The notes under the pieces were generated by a model. That model saw only the letters and a program-made list of their open reading frames with translations, did no database searches and was not told where the DNA came from. Source: Simmondsia chinensis (lineage: Eukaryota; Streptophyta; Magnoliopsida; Caryophyllales; Simmondsiaceae). Taken from it: a stretch of DNA of 64,000 bases. Positions 1 to 9,900 of this stretch are shown here, in pieces (positions within the stretch are counted from its first letter, which is position 1; each line of letters opens with the position of its first letter). Where the stretch lies: the NCBI GenBank assembly GCA_018398585.1, contig JAGTTD010000022.1, positions 11,075,501 to 11,139,500 of the forward strand. The letters run 5' to 3'. Made by a program: the position numbers and the translations under genes.

Positions 1-620
1 CAAGAAATGTAAGAAAGAAAGGCAAGTTCAAGAAGCCTTGGAATAAGAGCAAGTCCAATGCTCGAGAGGAAGGCTCTAGCAGTAAGCAAGGCCAATCTTA
101 AGGAAAGAGGCCCATGGATAATGTTGATAATGGCCAAAAGAGGAACAAATTAACGTGCTGAACGTGTGTCAAGACTGGCCGCACCTCAAGGAACTGCAGG
201 AAGGGATTCGGACCTAGAAAGCACATAGACAGGCCCCAGGCTAATCTCACAGAGGAAAGAGACGTGTTTGTTGCCATGAAATCCGGGGTGAATATAGTTG
301 GGAATATGGTCGAGTGGGTTGTAGATATTGGTGCCACAAGGTGCATCTGCACCAATAAGGACATGTTCCATGAAAGCCATTGATGAGTAGAAGGTGTACA
401 TAGGCAATTCCAGTTCGGTCCTTGCCCTCGGCAAGGGAAAGGTCGTCCTTAAAAACTCTGGAATGACTCTGTGTTTGCTAAACGTGCTACGTGTTCCTGA
501 TGTGCGTAGGAATCTAGTCTTATGCGCGTTATTGAACAGAGTAGGCTTTAAGTTAACCTTTTAGTCTAACAAGTTAATTCTCATTAAAAATATCAACTTT
601 GTCAGGAAAGGGTTCTGTAA
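1..620 (+). pseudogene. Copia-A gag C-terminus and protease remnant
   Basis: This is the end of Gag followed by the aspartic protease. A CCHC zinc knuckle can be read at 156-197 with the pattern Cys-x2-Cys-x4-x-x4-Cys. The histidine position is Arg, and a TGA falls between the first two cysteines, so it could not bind zinc or nucleic acid normally. The protease active site is at 324-338 and reads Asp-Ile-Gly-Ala-Thr where copia proteases have Asp-Ser/Thr-Gly-Ala. Knuckle and protease share a frame; the integrase downstream is in another frame, so a frameshift lies between. The damage shows a dead copy. Confidence 0.75.
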
Positions 621-645
621 TGGTGGTCTCTTTGAACTTGATGCG

Positions 646-1375
646 ATGAATGAGAATGCATCTACTTCTGCTTATATTATTGAGTCTTTGGATTTATGGC
701 ATCCTAGACTTGGACATGTAAACGTTAATTGGGTTAAAAAACTTAAACAAATGAGTTTAATTCCTGATTGTGATTTAATCGAACCTGATAAATGTGAAAT
801 ATGTGTTGAGGCCAAACATCTAAAGAAATCATTTAACAAATCAGTTGAAAGGACATTGAGCCTACTCGAGCTAGTGCATTTCGACCTAGGTGACTTTAAG
901 AGCAGCATGAGTAGAGGTTGTAAAAGATATTACATCACATTTCTAGATGACCACTTGAGATTCACTAAGGTGTATCTCTTAAGTACAAAAGACGAGGCTG
1001 AGAAAATGTTTCTTAAATATAAAGCTAAGGTTGAGAACCAATTGGACCGTAGGATTAAGAGGATTAGGTCTGATAGAGGATGTGAGAATGATACTTCCTC
1101 AAGAAATATTGTGAGAAACTTGAAATAATTAACGAGGTCTCAGCCTCGTACACACCTCAACGAAATGGGATAGCTGAAAAGAAAAAATAGGACCCTTAAG
1201 GATATGATGAATATTATGTTAATTAGCTCGGGCCTACCCCCGAGCTTGTGAGGGGAAGCTATGTTGTCTACTTGTCATGTACTAAATACAGTTCCTTCTA
1301 AAAAGTTAGATTGAACCCCTTATGAATTATGGAAGGGCTACGCACCTAACCTAAATTACTTAAAAGTGTGGGGGT
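646..1375 (+). pseudogene. Copia-A integrase remnant (GAG-pre-integrase and catalytic core)
   Basis: The open part (646-1128) starts within the His-His-Cys-Cys zinc-binding head: LWHPRLGH, then the paired CEIC cysteines. It continues into the catalytic core with the first Asp in LVHFDLGDF and a second near IRSDRGCEN. Past 1128 the copia core continues in shifted frames (SYTPQRNG, then ELWKGYAPN). Integrase would insert the cDNA copy into the genome. At least one frameshift and several stops break it. The segment 1376-1719 continues the integrase C-terminal linker, heavily decayed, with no open frame. Confidence 0.8.
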
Positions 1376-1719
1376 GTCTAGCTAAGCTAAAGTAGGAATT
1401 CTTGAGTTTAAAAGAAACAAAATTGGTCCTAAAATTGTAAATGATATCTTTGTTAGTCAATGTCATGAATAGTGCTGCATATAGCTTCATGCTTTTGAAT
1501 GACTTGAGCCTTAGACTCGGTAAGATAATAGAATCTTGAGATGCTGAATTCTTTGAGAATAAATTTCCAAGAAAGAATCTATGCATGCTTCACTACTTAA
1601 TTCTGTTCTTGTGGCATTTGCATCATCATCTAGTCATGTACCCCCTGAACTTAAGGTTTAGGGACTTAGAAGAAGTAAGAGGGCTCGAATTGAGACTAGT
1701 TTTAGACTAGACTTCATTA

Positions 1720-2672
1720 TTGCTTTCTTGTCTGAAACATCATGATTTTGATGAACATGTTGTGAATGCATTCATGCTAGAGGAAGATCCTAAAACTTAT
1801 GATGAGGCAGTGAAAACCATAGATATTCCTTTTTGGAGAGTGGCCATAAGTAATGAGTTAGACTCTATAATGAGCAATAATACTTGGGTATTAGTGGACC
1901 TTCCTAGAGGATGCAGACCTATAGGGTGTAAGTAGATGTTTAGGAAGAAACTACGAACTATTGGATCCATTGAGAAGTTCATGGCCAAGGTGGTGGCCAA
2001 AATGTACACCCAGGAAACAAGGAATAGACTTCTTCGATACTTACTCACCTGTAACTAAGATTGCCACTGTGAGAGCCAAGTTAGCTCTAGCTTCGTACGT
2101 AATCATGTAATACACCAAATGGACTTTAAAACCGCATTTTTTGAACGGTGACCTTAAGGAAGAAATTTACATGGAACAACCCAAGGGATTTGAGGTTCTT
2201 GGTATGGAGCATAAAGTATGTAAACTTGTAAAGTCTTTGCATGGACTTAAAACAATAGCATCAAAAGTTTGATCGAACCTTGATCACGCATGGTTTTGTT
2301 GTAAACAGTGGTGATGCTTGTGTGTATTCAAAGCATGTTGATAATAATTGTGTGATTATATGCTTATATGTTGATGACATGCTTATTTTTGGAACGAGTG
2401 GGAATGCTGTGAATGATACCAAGTATTTCTTGAGTACATGTTTTGACATGAAAGATCTAGATGAGGACGATGTGATTTTTAGGGTTAAAATAATAAGAAC
2501 ACTTGAGGGTTTGACCTTGAATCAATCCCATTATGTGGAGAAAATCCTAAGAAAGTTTGGTTACTTTGATGACACACCTACTAAAACTCCATATGACCCT
2601 AGCGTTCATTTGATGATAAACACGAGAGATAGTGTATCACAAAGCTAAATACGCTAAGATAATTGGTAGTGT
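1720..2672 (+). pseudogene. Copia-A reverse transcriptase remnant
   Basis: Copia RT motifs are spread over several frames. 1720-1935 holds the N-terminal block (EEDPKTYDEAV, NNTWVLVDLP). The fingers region continues with stops to 2250. 2280-2648 holds the palm with an intact catalytic YVDDMLIFG (around 2369-2395), then NQSHYVEKILRKFGY. It would copy element RNA into cDNA. The catalytic box survives but flanking frames are broken. The frame runs into a MITE insertion exactly where copia proteins read IIGSV/MFLV. Confidence 0.85.
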
Positions 2673-3119
2673 TAGGGGTCTAAATGAGCCGAGCCGGCTC
2701 GTCAAAAAGCTAGAAAGGCTCGGCTCGCTTCGAGCTCGAGCCGAGCCAAGCCGGCTTGTTCAGCTTATCGAGCCAAGCCCGAGCCTAGTGAAGCTCGAGC
2801 TCGTAAGCTCGCAAGCCTAAACGACTTAATATAATATTTTTGATTAAATATGACCTATGAAGCCAAATTTGAGCCTAAATGAGCTGAGCCTGAGTTTAAA
2901 TGAACCCAAACGAGCCTAAATTGAGCTTAAATGAGCCAAAATATTACAAGCTTAATTCAAGCTTTTAGAGCTTAGATCGAGCTGAGCCGAGCCAGAGCTT
3001 TTGATGAGGCGAGCTTGAGCTTGAACTTTCCGAGCTCGGAGAGCTTCAAGCCAAGCTAGAGCTAAGCCTCGAGCATGGCAGGCTCAGGCTTGGCTCGGCT
3101 CGGCTCAAATACACCCCCA
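2673..3119. mobile_element. hAT-like MITE (GAGCC-rich) inside Copia-A
   Basis: A 447-bp block with no copia similarity splits the RT/RNase H frame. Its ends are inverted repeats of about 22 bp: left TAGGGGTCTAAATGAGCC, right (read inward) TGGGGGTGTATTTGAGCC. The flanks GGTAGTGT (2665-2672) and GGTAACAT (3120-3127) agree at 5 of 8 positions, the three differences all being transitions. This fits an aged 8-bp target duplication, as hAT elements make. Removing one copy restores copia reading. The body is dense in GAGCC/GGCTC and GAGCTC words, giving strong self-complementarity. There is no coding capacity. Confidence 0.7.
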
Positions 3120-3778
3120 GGTAACATAATGTTCTTGGTGAGCTACACTCGTCTTGATACTGCCTATTTCATTAGTAAACTTAACCGCTACACCCATAAC
3201 CCTAGTGATGAGCACTTGAGTGCCTTGGGAAGGTTCTTAAGGTATCTTAAAGGTACCATGAATTGGGGTTTACACTACAAAAGGCTCTCTGCTGTGTTAG
3301 AGGGATATTGTGATGCTAATTGGATGTCTAACTTTGATGAAATTCATTCTACTAGTGGTTATGTATTTATGCTTGCTAATTATGCTATTTCATATAAATC
3401 ATCTAAACAAATCTGTATTGCTAAATCAACCATTGAGTCGGAATTTATTGCTCTTGAGATGGCAGGTATGGAAGCTGAATGGCTGAGGAGTGTCTTGGAG
3501 ACATTCCATTGTGGGGGAAACCCGTGCCTTTAGTGACGTTGCACTATGACTCACGAGTAGCCATTGGAGTTGCTTAAAGTGAGGTTTATAATAGCAAGCC
3601 GAGGCATATTCGACTCAGGCGTGGTGTCGTGAGATATTTGATTATGAACAATGTGATCTCACTCGAATTTGTAAGGAGTGAGAAAAATTTGGCAGATCCT
3701 CTTACAAAAGGCCTTGCAAGGAAATTGATAAATGAAACAATAGAGGGAATGGGTCTAAAGCCCCTATATGTGTCCTAA
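3120..3778 (+). pseudogene. Copia-A RNase H remnant
   Basis: After the MITE the copia frame resumes ([21 protein letters not shown]) through the RT thumb into RNase H. Typical blocks are [43 protein letters not shown], and further on KPRHIRLR, ADPLTKGLAR and MGLKPLYVS ending at 3778. RNase H would remove RNA from the RNA-DNA hybrid. The frame is open from 3120 to 3533 and then broken by stops (3533, 3576), with the C-terminal third still recognisable. Confidence 0.8.
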
Positions 3779-4456
3779 GCGGATACCCATCACGGGAGTT
3801 TCTCTCAATGTTTGATGGGTCAAACAAAGTTAGAGATCGCGAAATTTGTGATAGCCACACAAACCCTTCTCATGTTTGCTATATAAGTGGCTCTAGGATT
3901 TGTTGAATCTGCCATGACGGAGGTTGAGCTTAATGCTCTTAATGTCGTCCATAGCCCTTTGTGGTGGTGTAAGGCAGCTCACCTGATGGACGCGCCACTA
4001 CAGCCATGATGTGAGGATGAGCCTAAGGCTCTTAGTGACGTCCACAGCCTTTTATGGTGTTGCAAGCCAGTGCACCTGAAGGACTCACCTACGGGACTGT
4101 GGGGGTAGAAAGTCCTCCTGTTAAGAGTATGGGCTTACTCTCTAGAGCAGTTCTAATACTAGGTTTCAGATTATTTTTGAGGGACCTCATATGTCCTGAT
4201 CTCGGAGTGTGTTTCAGCCTCGACAACCGCATGAAGGTGTGCTTCCCACAACGACTGCTCATGGTTCAAGACCTTGTTCACCAATGAGTGATTGTGGGAC
4301 AAGCTTAGTCACTAGGTGCTGTTTCAGGTCCAAAAGACAACAGTATTGTCAAGTGTGGGTCTCACTTCTCAGTAACATTCTTTCTTTCCTTCCTTTCTCA
4401 AAATGGAACTATGTTGGGGGGGGGGGGGGGGGGGGGATGGTTTTACTGGAATTTGG
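3779..4456 (+). other. Copia-A 3' untranslated region
   Basis: Non-coding DNA between the end of pol and the presumed 3' LTR. It contains a degenerate internal duplication: blocks resembling CTTAATGTCGTCCATAGCC near 3939 and CTTAGTGACGTCCACAGCC near 4031, about 90 bp apart, each followed by a similar tail. The short open frames here are not convincing genes. A GGGGG-containing purine tract at about 4449-4456 may be the polypurine tract, with a 3' LTR starting near 4457. Confidence 0.45.
4416..4436 (+). repeat. Poly(G) run of 21
   Basis: An uninterrupted G21 tract, one of several long G or C homopolymers in this window. Confidence 0.95.
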
Positions 4457-4699
4457 GGGTAGTGTGCATCAATTTTGGAATCTTGTGAAAACCCTCTATC
4501 CCATATAGAAAATCCAGAGGAGGAGACTTTAGTTTGTATATTCCCTTGTTATTCTACTTGGTAAAGTCTTGAGGGTCCTAGAGTGGGTTTTGTGAACCAT
4601 ACACACGCACGAGTGCCTGCCTTGTCCAACCGGCCAGCGCGTCTTGGTGTGGTGTTGTGTGGATTTTTTCTAACCCAAACTTTTATTTTTATGACCTTC

Positions 4700-5880
4700 G
4701 TATTTATTTAAGTTGTCGTAAACCAACTCGAGTTCAGTCCTTGTTTTGGGTAGTGCTCGAGGCCTTTGGCTCGAGCTGATGTTGTCCATCCTAAATGGAC
4801 CTCGAGAGTGTTGCCTCGAGGTGCTGCTATATGACATGTCTCAGGGCTTAAGGCTAGAGGCTACACACTCGAGCTCAAGTAGGCATTTTGATCTCATCTT
4901 TTCCTGCTATTTCCTTAACTAATTTTTCCCATAACTGACATAATTTTAGGCTCTCTCATATCCTCCACTTTCGTTGTTTGAGGCGGATTCTTTGCCATAC
5001 AAGAAATTTCCTCGATAAATATCGTGCCTTAGGGCTTTGTTTAATAGAAACAAAAAAAAAAAAAAAAAAAAAAAGCATAGTTAACACAGAATTTCTTCTC
5101 CTTATTCATGGCTATCTTTCTGTCACAAAATATTCTCTCCCCCATTTACTAATCAAGTTGAGGGGTACTCCAACCCATCTTCCCGGAGTACACTTCTGAG
5201 GTGGATGCCTTGTTAACCCTACGGTCAGAGTGCTATTCATCCCATTGTACCTTTGTGGAAGCATAAACGATTTAAGGAAGTGGATTCTCCAAGACACGAT
5301 AATTTCTTTGGTCAAGTTTTTTCCTTATTTTACTTTGTTTAAAATCATTTTTATTCATATGTTCGTAATCTCGAGATCAAGTTTGTTGTAATAAAGAGCC
5401 ATATTTTGATCACTCATTCACCCTATTACTCCAACACCATAGGTTTTTTGTGTCATTTCTTTCAATCTAAAAATATCTCACTTTCTCCTTTAAGTTACAT
5501 TTATGTTATGATGTTATGATGTTACGGTGTTGTAACTTGTGTTTTCTAAGATGCTCTTTTAAAGTATTGTAATCCTAGAGGTACTTTTTGTTAAAAGTAT
5601 TTACTAATAAGGGTCTATCTTGCAAGAACTGTAAAAGCTCATGGAAGCTGGGGTTGAGGACGTTAGTAAGCCCGACAACTCATTTATATTCTAATATTGT
5701 TTTCCTAATATTGGATTGACTCCTTTGAAGATAGAAGGCTATTGGTGAAGATTTATCTTGAAAGAAACTGCGTAAATCATTGCTCTATCTTTTTGTATTT
5801 TTCAGTTTCCTTTTAGTTCTTATTTTTCTTAGTAACATCCGGTTTAAGGTTCCTAGTTTTCGGATTAGAAAATCTTAAAA
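4700..5880 (+). other. Copia-B presumed 5' LTR and upstream DNA
   Basis: The stretch immediately before a tRNA priming site, so at least its right part should be the 5' LTR of Copia-B. The left boundary cannot be placed because no second LTR copy is in the window and the usual CA end before the priming site is not preserved. It contains a poly(A) run at about 5051-5074. No credible gene is seen. Confidence 0.4.
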
Positions 5881-5893
5881 GTGGTATCAGAGA
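5881..5893 (+). other. Copia-B primer binding site
   Basis: GTGGTATCAGAGA matches the complement of the initiator-methionine tRNA 3' end used by plant LTR retrotransposons, with a mismatch at the last base. It marks the start of the internal region 18 bp before the gag ATG. Confidence 0.75.
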
Positions 5894-5910
5894 TAGGAAA
5901 TAAAGTTACG

Positions 5911-6478
5911 ATGCACACTGATAACTTTGATCTCGAGAAGTTCAACGCCTGGAATGATTTCTGTCTCTGAAAGATCAAGATGCAAGCAATCTTATTTCAA
6001 CTAAGTGTAGAGAGTGCTCTATTACTAGAATTAAAAGCAACCACTAATGGCTGAAACAAGATGAAACATGAACCACAACAAAGCCCGCAGTTCGATTGTC
6101 ATGTGCATCACCAATTCAATATTGCTTAAAGTCACTAAAGAAAAGTTTATTTATGATATCTCGAAGAAGTTAGAGTAATTGTATAGAACTAAATCCATCC
6201 TCAACCGTATCTTTTTGATGGAAAGGTTTCTGACGTTAACATGGATGATGACAAGCCTATTATCTTTATGAGCTTAATAGAGTCTCTCTTGAGAATTGGG
6301 AGTTGGCACCCGGTTTCTTTTTTACTAAGCTAATAAGCACAAATAAGAGTAGAACTACAATGTAGCCTGCTCTCTGCTGGATAATCTTAAAACTAAGGAT
6401 GAAGATGAAATTAAGATGATTGTCCTTTTAAACTCACTGCCAAAAGCTTTTTGGACCTTTAAAAATACATTGATGTTT
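5911..6478 (+). pseudogene. Copia-B gag N-terminal remnant
   Basis: The ATG at 5911 follows the priming site and opens with a copia Gag signature: DNFDLEKFNAWNDFCL, then a stop and KIKMQAILFQ. Later pieces include DDDKPIIFMSL and VLLNSLPKAFWTFKNTLMF, the latter typical of the middle of copia Gag. It would have built the particle shell. Several stops and frame changes break it and it terminates at a large hairpin; no protease or pol of this element follows, so Copia-B is a 5' fragment. Confidence 0.65.
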
Positions 6479-6721
6479 CAAGTTCTTATTTGAGGATTAG
6501 AGCTAGACTCAAGACTTGTATGTTGGAGAAAGCGGCTACTGCACATCTAACCTGGTATTTCCTGCAATATAACAAATGGTTAGAGGGGTCCTATGTAGTC
6601 AAAACTGCAGGCCCCTCTAACCGTTCATTATCTTGCAGGAAATACCAGGTTTGATGTGTAACAACTACCTTCTCTAACATATAGAGCTTGATTCCAGCTC
6701 TAATCCTCAAATAAAAACTTG
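6479..6721. repeat. Long inverted repeat (hairpin), 113-bp arms, 17-bp spacer
   Basis: The left arm 6479-6591 and right arm 6609-6721 are reverse complements with equal length. By eye 91 of 113 positions pair without gaps, and most mismatches are transitions. Blocks such as AACCTGGTATTTCCTGCA and GGTTAGAGGGG are perfect. The spacer is 6592-6608. The left arm continues Copia-B gag, so the right arm is probably an inverted copy of that sequence. A transcript would fold into a long stem. Confidence 0.9.
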
Positions 6722-7089
6722 AAACAATTGGTACTGTCTATAGGAAGGATAGAGTAGGCTCACATTTAACTTAATATTTCTTGCAAGACTCAACTCCTAT
6801 CACATCAAGTAAGTTATTAATGGTATTATTTTTCATTGTTTTCGTAAAATATGTATCAAGCAATTTTCTCTTTATGGTTAAAGTAGGGGGCTTTGTTCCC
6901 CAACAAATTAAAATCGGGGGGTTTAGTTACTTCCAATAAATTAAAATATGGGGGCTTACTATAATAAATTTGTGTTTAGTTCATAACTTGAGCTTGAAAA
7001 TAAGTTCATAAATAAAAAGAGGAAAGAGAAAACATAATTTATTATGAAGCAAAAAAAAAAAAAAAAAGGGCATAAAAAATACTTTCCAC
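6722..7089. other. Unassigned AT-rich stretch
   Basis: No gene is seen. Two short related G-rich units occur (AAAGTAGGGGGCTTTGTT around 6882 and AATCGGGGGGTTTAGTTA around 6911), plus a poly(A) run near 7051. Confidence 0.5.
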
Positions 7090-7278
7090 AACAAGTGCTT
7101 GAACTCGAGACATATAATGGCCGGGAGATGAGTCTTTTTTTTTTTTTTGCCACTAGGTCAATTATGGTACTTTAACTTTTGAGCTAATATTTAAGGCAAT
7201 TATGCTACTTTAACTTTTGAGCTAACATTAAAATGCTAGCATTGTTTTAATATAAAAAGGCATAAAATTGAAAATATT
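7090..7278 (-). repeat. tRNA-related SINE-like unit
   Basis: Read on the minus strand, an A-box-like ACCTAGTGGCA (about 7147-7157) is followed by a B-box-like CTCGAGTTCAAGCA (about 7097-7110), as in the pol III promoter of tRNA-derived SINEs. Between them is a T/A run. The flanking block TTTAACTTTTGAGCTAA occurs twice at 7169-7220, and AAAAAGGCATAAAATTG at 7253 recurs at 9800. One of three similar units around the neighbouring LINE. It is not a tRNA: the cloverleaf stems do not form. Confidence 0.5.
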
Positions 7279-9575
7279 TTTTTTTTTGGTAAGTCAACGA
7301 AATAAATAGATGAAAGAAAAGAAAACAATCTACAAGGGGCATACCCTAGGACACGGCCGAAGCCTACAAGTATGAAGCAACGTCAAAAAAAAACAAAGTC
7401 CATACAACATACAACCAAAGTACGAACTAATGGAACAAAAGGAAACTAAGTCTCAAAACCCCAGTGCCGGAGCAACGAGGCGTGACGGTGAGCTCCTTTG
7501 AACGAAGAAGCAGCAAGTAAGCGGCTCCTGACCAAACCCGTAATCTCCTCTCGAATGGCTGCAACCGATCTGGGCTGAGAACGCTGAACCCGAAGGTTGC
7601 GCTCATACCAGATAGTATACACAGTCGCAGAGAGGCAGAGTCGAGCTATGATACTGCCAATCTCCCACCCCCTGAGATGCTGAGCAGCCTAAGCAACAAG
7701 AGCGTCCCAAGGAAGGGTAGGCCAAGCGATAGATGTACTCGGAGTGACAGAGCTCTAGACAGAGGCCATTATATGGAGTCCTCCGCTCTCCTACTCCGCA
7801 GCATCTCCCAAGCAGACTTGGTGGTAAAGTTCCCCGAGGGGTCCCCTAACCACCAGATGGAGTCCTCGACACCAGCCCGAGGGCTAAAGTCAATCATGTC
7901 CCAGATGGGTCGGAGCTCCAGGCAACCCTGTGGAAATCTCCACTGACCACCCTCAATAATGGATGAGACTCGAGCATCCCAATGAAGTCCAGAAGAGGTG
8001 AGCAGTCTAGCAGGGAAGCGCTCCGAAAGACGACCACATGGTAGCCAGTAATCTGTCCAAAGAGCAGTATCAAGGCCGTCACCTATGACATGATAATTCG
8101 CTCCAGAGCAAAGGCGGCGAATCGATAGAATCTGACGCTAGCACCAAGAAGCAGAGCTCGTCGCCCGGATAGTTCAGAAGCTCCTCCCTCGAAGTCGGTT
8201 CAGATGAACCCAACGCGGCCAAATCGAAGAGGAGTCAGATAGAAGGAACCAGATATGCTTCATAATCGAAGCCTGATTCCACTCAGCAAGACGGCGAAGC
8301 CCAAGACCACCCTCCCGCCGAGGGTAGCACAAATGCCTCCAAGCGACCTTCGCCCCTCCCGGGGCCAACGAAGATCCTCTCCAAAGGAATGCCGTAAGAG
8401 TCGACTCGGTCTTCCTGATCATCATTTTCGGGAGCATGAAGATCGTCGACTAGTAGACCTGAGTGGCAAAAAGAACAGACCGAATAAGCTGCAGGCGACT
8501 CGCATATGAAAGTGAGCGGGAGGTCTAGAGCCGTATAAGAGAGAGGATGCGATCCAGCAGTGGCTTGCAGTTGACGTACCACAGCCGAGAAGTGATAAGA
8601 GGTACTCCCAGATAGCGAACTAGGCACTGCCCAAGGCTGAAACCTAGAACACCCAAAATGTCCCGCTGAGTCGCAGAGTCCACCCCAGCGAGAAAAACTG
8701 AGCTCTTTGCTGCATTCGAGGAGAGTCCCGAGAGTACAGCAAAGCGGTCCAAAAGCTCACGAATAACAGAGACACTACCCATATCACCTCGACAGAAGAT
8801 CATCAAGTCATCAGCAAAGCACAGGTGTGTCAACCCAGTACGACGGCAGCACGGATGATAACGAAAGCGTGGGTCATCAATGGCACAGCGGAGCAGCCCT
8901 CGAAGACCCTCCATAGCGATAACAAATAGGTAAGGAGAGAGAGGGTCACCCTGACGGACACCCCGACTGGAGCAAAAGAACCCCTGAAGTTCGCCATTGA
9001 TGGCAACAGAAAAGCGGGCGGTAGAGAGGCACTCACGGATCCAACCAATCATGACCTCGGGTATCCCCATAATCTTCATCCCAGCTAGAATGAAATCCCA
9101 CCGAACAGTATCAAAAGCTTTACGGATATAGACCTTCAGTGCTCAACGGGGCGAGACCTGAAGTTGGTAACCGCGCATCAACTTTTGTGTCAAAAGGATG
9201 CTGTCCGAGATCCGACGACCCGGAACACACGCTGTCTGAGCATCACCAATCAACCCGGGAAGGACACCCTTCAGCTTGTTTGCAATGATCTTAGTGATAC
9301 ACTTGTAGATCACATTGAAACAGGAGATGGGGCGGAAGTCGCCAAAGGTGGAAGGAGACTCCACTTTAGGCACGAGACATATCCTGGTGGTGTTCAGGGC
9401 ACCCAACATGCGCCCTGAGACGAAGAAAGACTGCACGGCCCTAATCACTGCTCCCCCGACCACCTTCTAGGCCCTCTTAAAAAAGAGGAAGGTGTAACCA
9501 TCAGGCCCCGGGGCCCTGTCATCACCTATGGAAAAAAGAGCATCCCGGACCTCAGCAGCAGTGACTATGGCACCA
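7279..9575 (-). mobile_element. L1-type LINE, 5'-truncated (LINE-1a)
   Basis: A minus-strand non-LTR element. The poly(A) tail appears as a T run at 7279-7289. The 3' end is preceded by the zinc-finger reverse-transcriptase tail region and the RT domain. No endonuclease is present: the element starts in the RT domain near 9575, the usual 5' truncation of incompletely copied LINEs. It sits inside a cluster of SINE-like units. A clean target duplication was not found. Confidence 0.8.
7500..9540 (-). pseudogene. LINE-1a ORF2 reverse transcriptase remnant
   Basis: Reading leftwards from 9540: APGPDGYTFLFF, LNTTRICLVPKV, DFRPISCFNVIYKCITKIIANKL (9463-9143), then RKAFDTVRWDF and RQGDPLSPYLFVIAMEGL, with intact catalytic CFADDLMIF (9079-8525), then PRREGGLGLRRLAEWN (8437-8174) and a zf-RVT-like tail (GNFTTKSAWEMLR). 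These segments share one frame and are broken mainly by single stops, among them one near 9144 after QVSPR and one near 8525 after SLIRL. The family's enzyme nicks target DNA and copies its RNA there. The RT active site is conserved, but stops and missing endonuclease make this copy dead. Confidence 0.85.
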
Positions 9576-9589
9576 GGCTAGCAATGTGC

Positions 9590-9745
9590 TTATAATACTT
9601 TTAACTTTTAAGGTGATATTTAACAGCTAGCACTTAGTTAATATGACAGGACATAAAAACGGAAATTATTTTACTTTCTCTGAATCTCGAGCCCGCAACT
9701 TGCAATATGCGAGTAAAGAATTTGGACCACTGTGCTACTAGCCCA
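9590..9745 (-). repeat. tRNA-related SINE-like unit
   Basis: On the minus strand a GGGCTAGTAGCACAGTGGT stretch (A-box-like, about 9710-9730) is followed by GCGGGCTCGAGATTC (B-box-like, about 9679-9693). The tail GACATAAAAACGGAAA near 9650 aligns with the GGCATAAAATTGGAAA tail of the next unit. Diverged relative of the 7090 and 9746 units. Confidence 0.5.
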
Positions 9746-9895
9746 ATTTGGTGCTTTGGACTTTTGAGCTAATTTAACCTGCTAACATTCTTTTACTGTA
9801 AAAAGGCATAAAATTGGAAATATGTTTGCATGTCTTGAGGCTCGAACATGCGTGTCGCTACTTGGGAATTGGTACCCTCTACCACTAGGCTAAGA
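9746..9895 (-). repeat. tRNA-related SINE-like unit, best preserved
   Basis: On the minus strand TTAGCCTAGTGGTAGAGG (A box, about 9876-9893) and CATGTTCGAGCCTC (B box, about 9837-9850) are correctly ordered and spaced about 30 bp apart. The tail contains CCAATTTTATGCCTTTTT. This supports a tRNA-derived SINE head. No cloverleaf could be drawn, so it is not called a tRNA gene. Confidence 0.55.
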
Positions 9896-9900
9896 CTCCA

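Larger units (their letters stand above)
1..4456 (+). mobile_element. Copia-A: decayed Ty1-copia retrotransposon, 5' end outside window
   Basis: Gag zinc knuckle, protease, integrase, reverse transcriptase and RNase H follow one another in the copia order (integrase before RT) on the plus strand, all broken by stops and frameshifts. The left end lies beyond the window. The right limit is set at a G-rich tract resembling a polypurine tract (about 4449-4456) and is uncertain because no matching LTR pair is visible. A 447-bp MITE is inserted in the RT/RNase H junction. Confidence 0.85.

Noticed and set aside
2673..3119. Mutator-type MITE with 9-bp duplication (GGTAGTGTT/GGTAACATA)
   Set aside because: The 9th base mismatches and TAGGG-type ends suit hAT with an 8-bp duplication better; the alternative is not excluded.
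6479..6721. Plant microRNA precursor
   Set aside because: The hairpin is long, but no small-RNA evidence is available and the left arm is copia gag; called only an inverted repeat.
9837..9893. tRNA gene on the minus strand
   Set aside because: A- and B-box-like motifs are present, but acceptor, D and T stems do not pair; fits a SINE head better.
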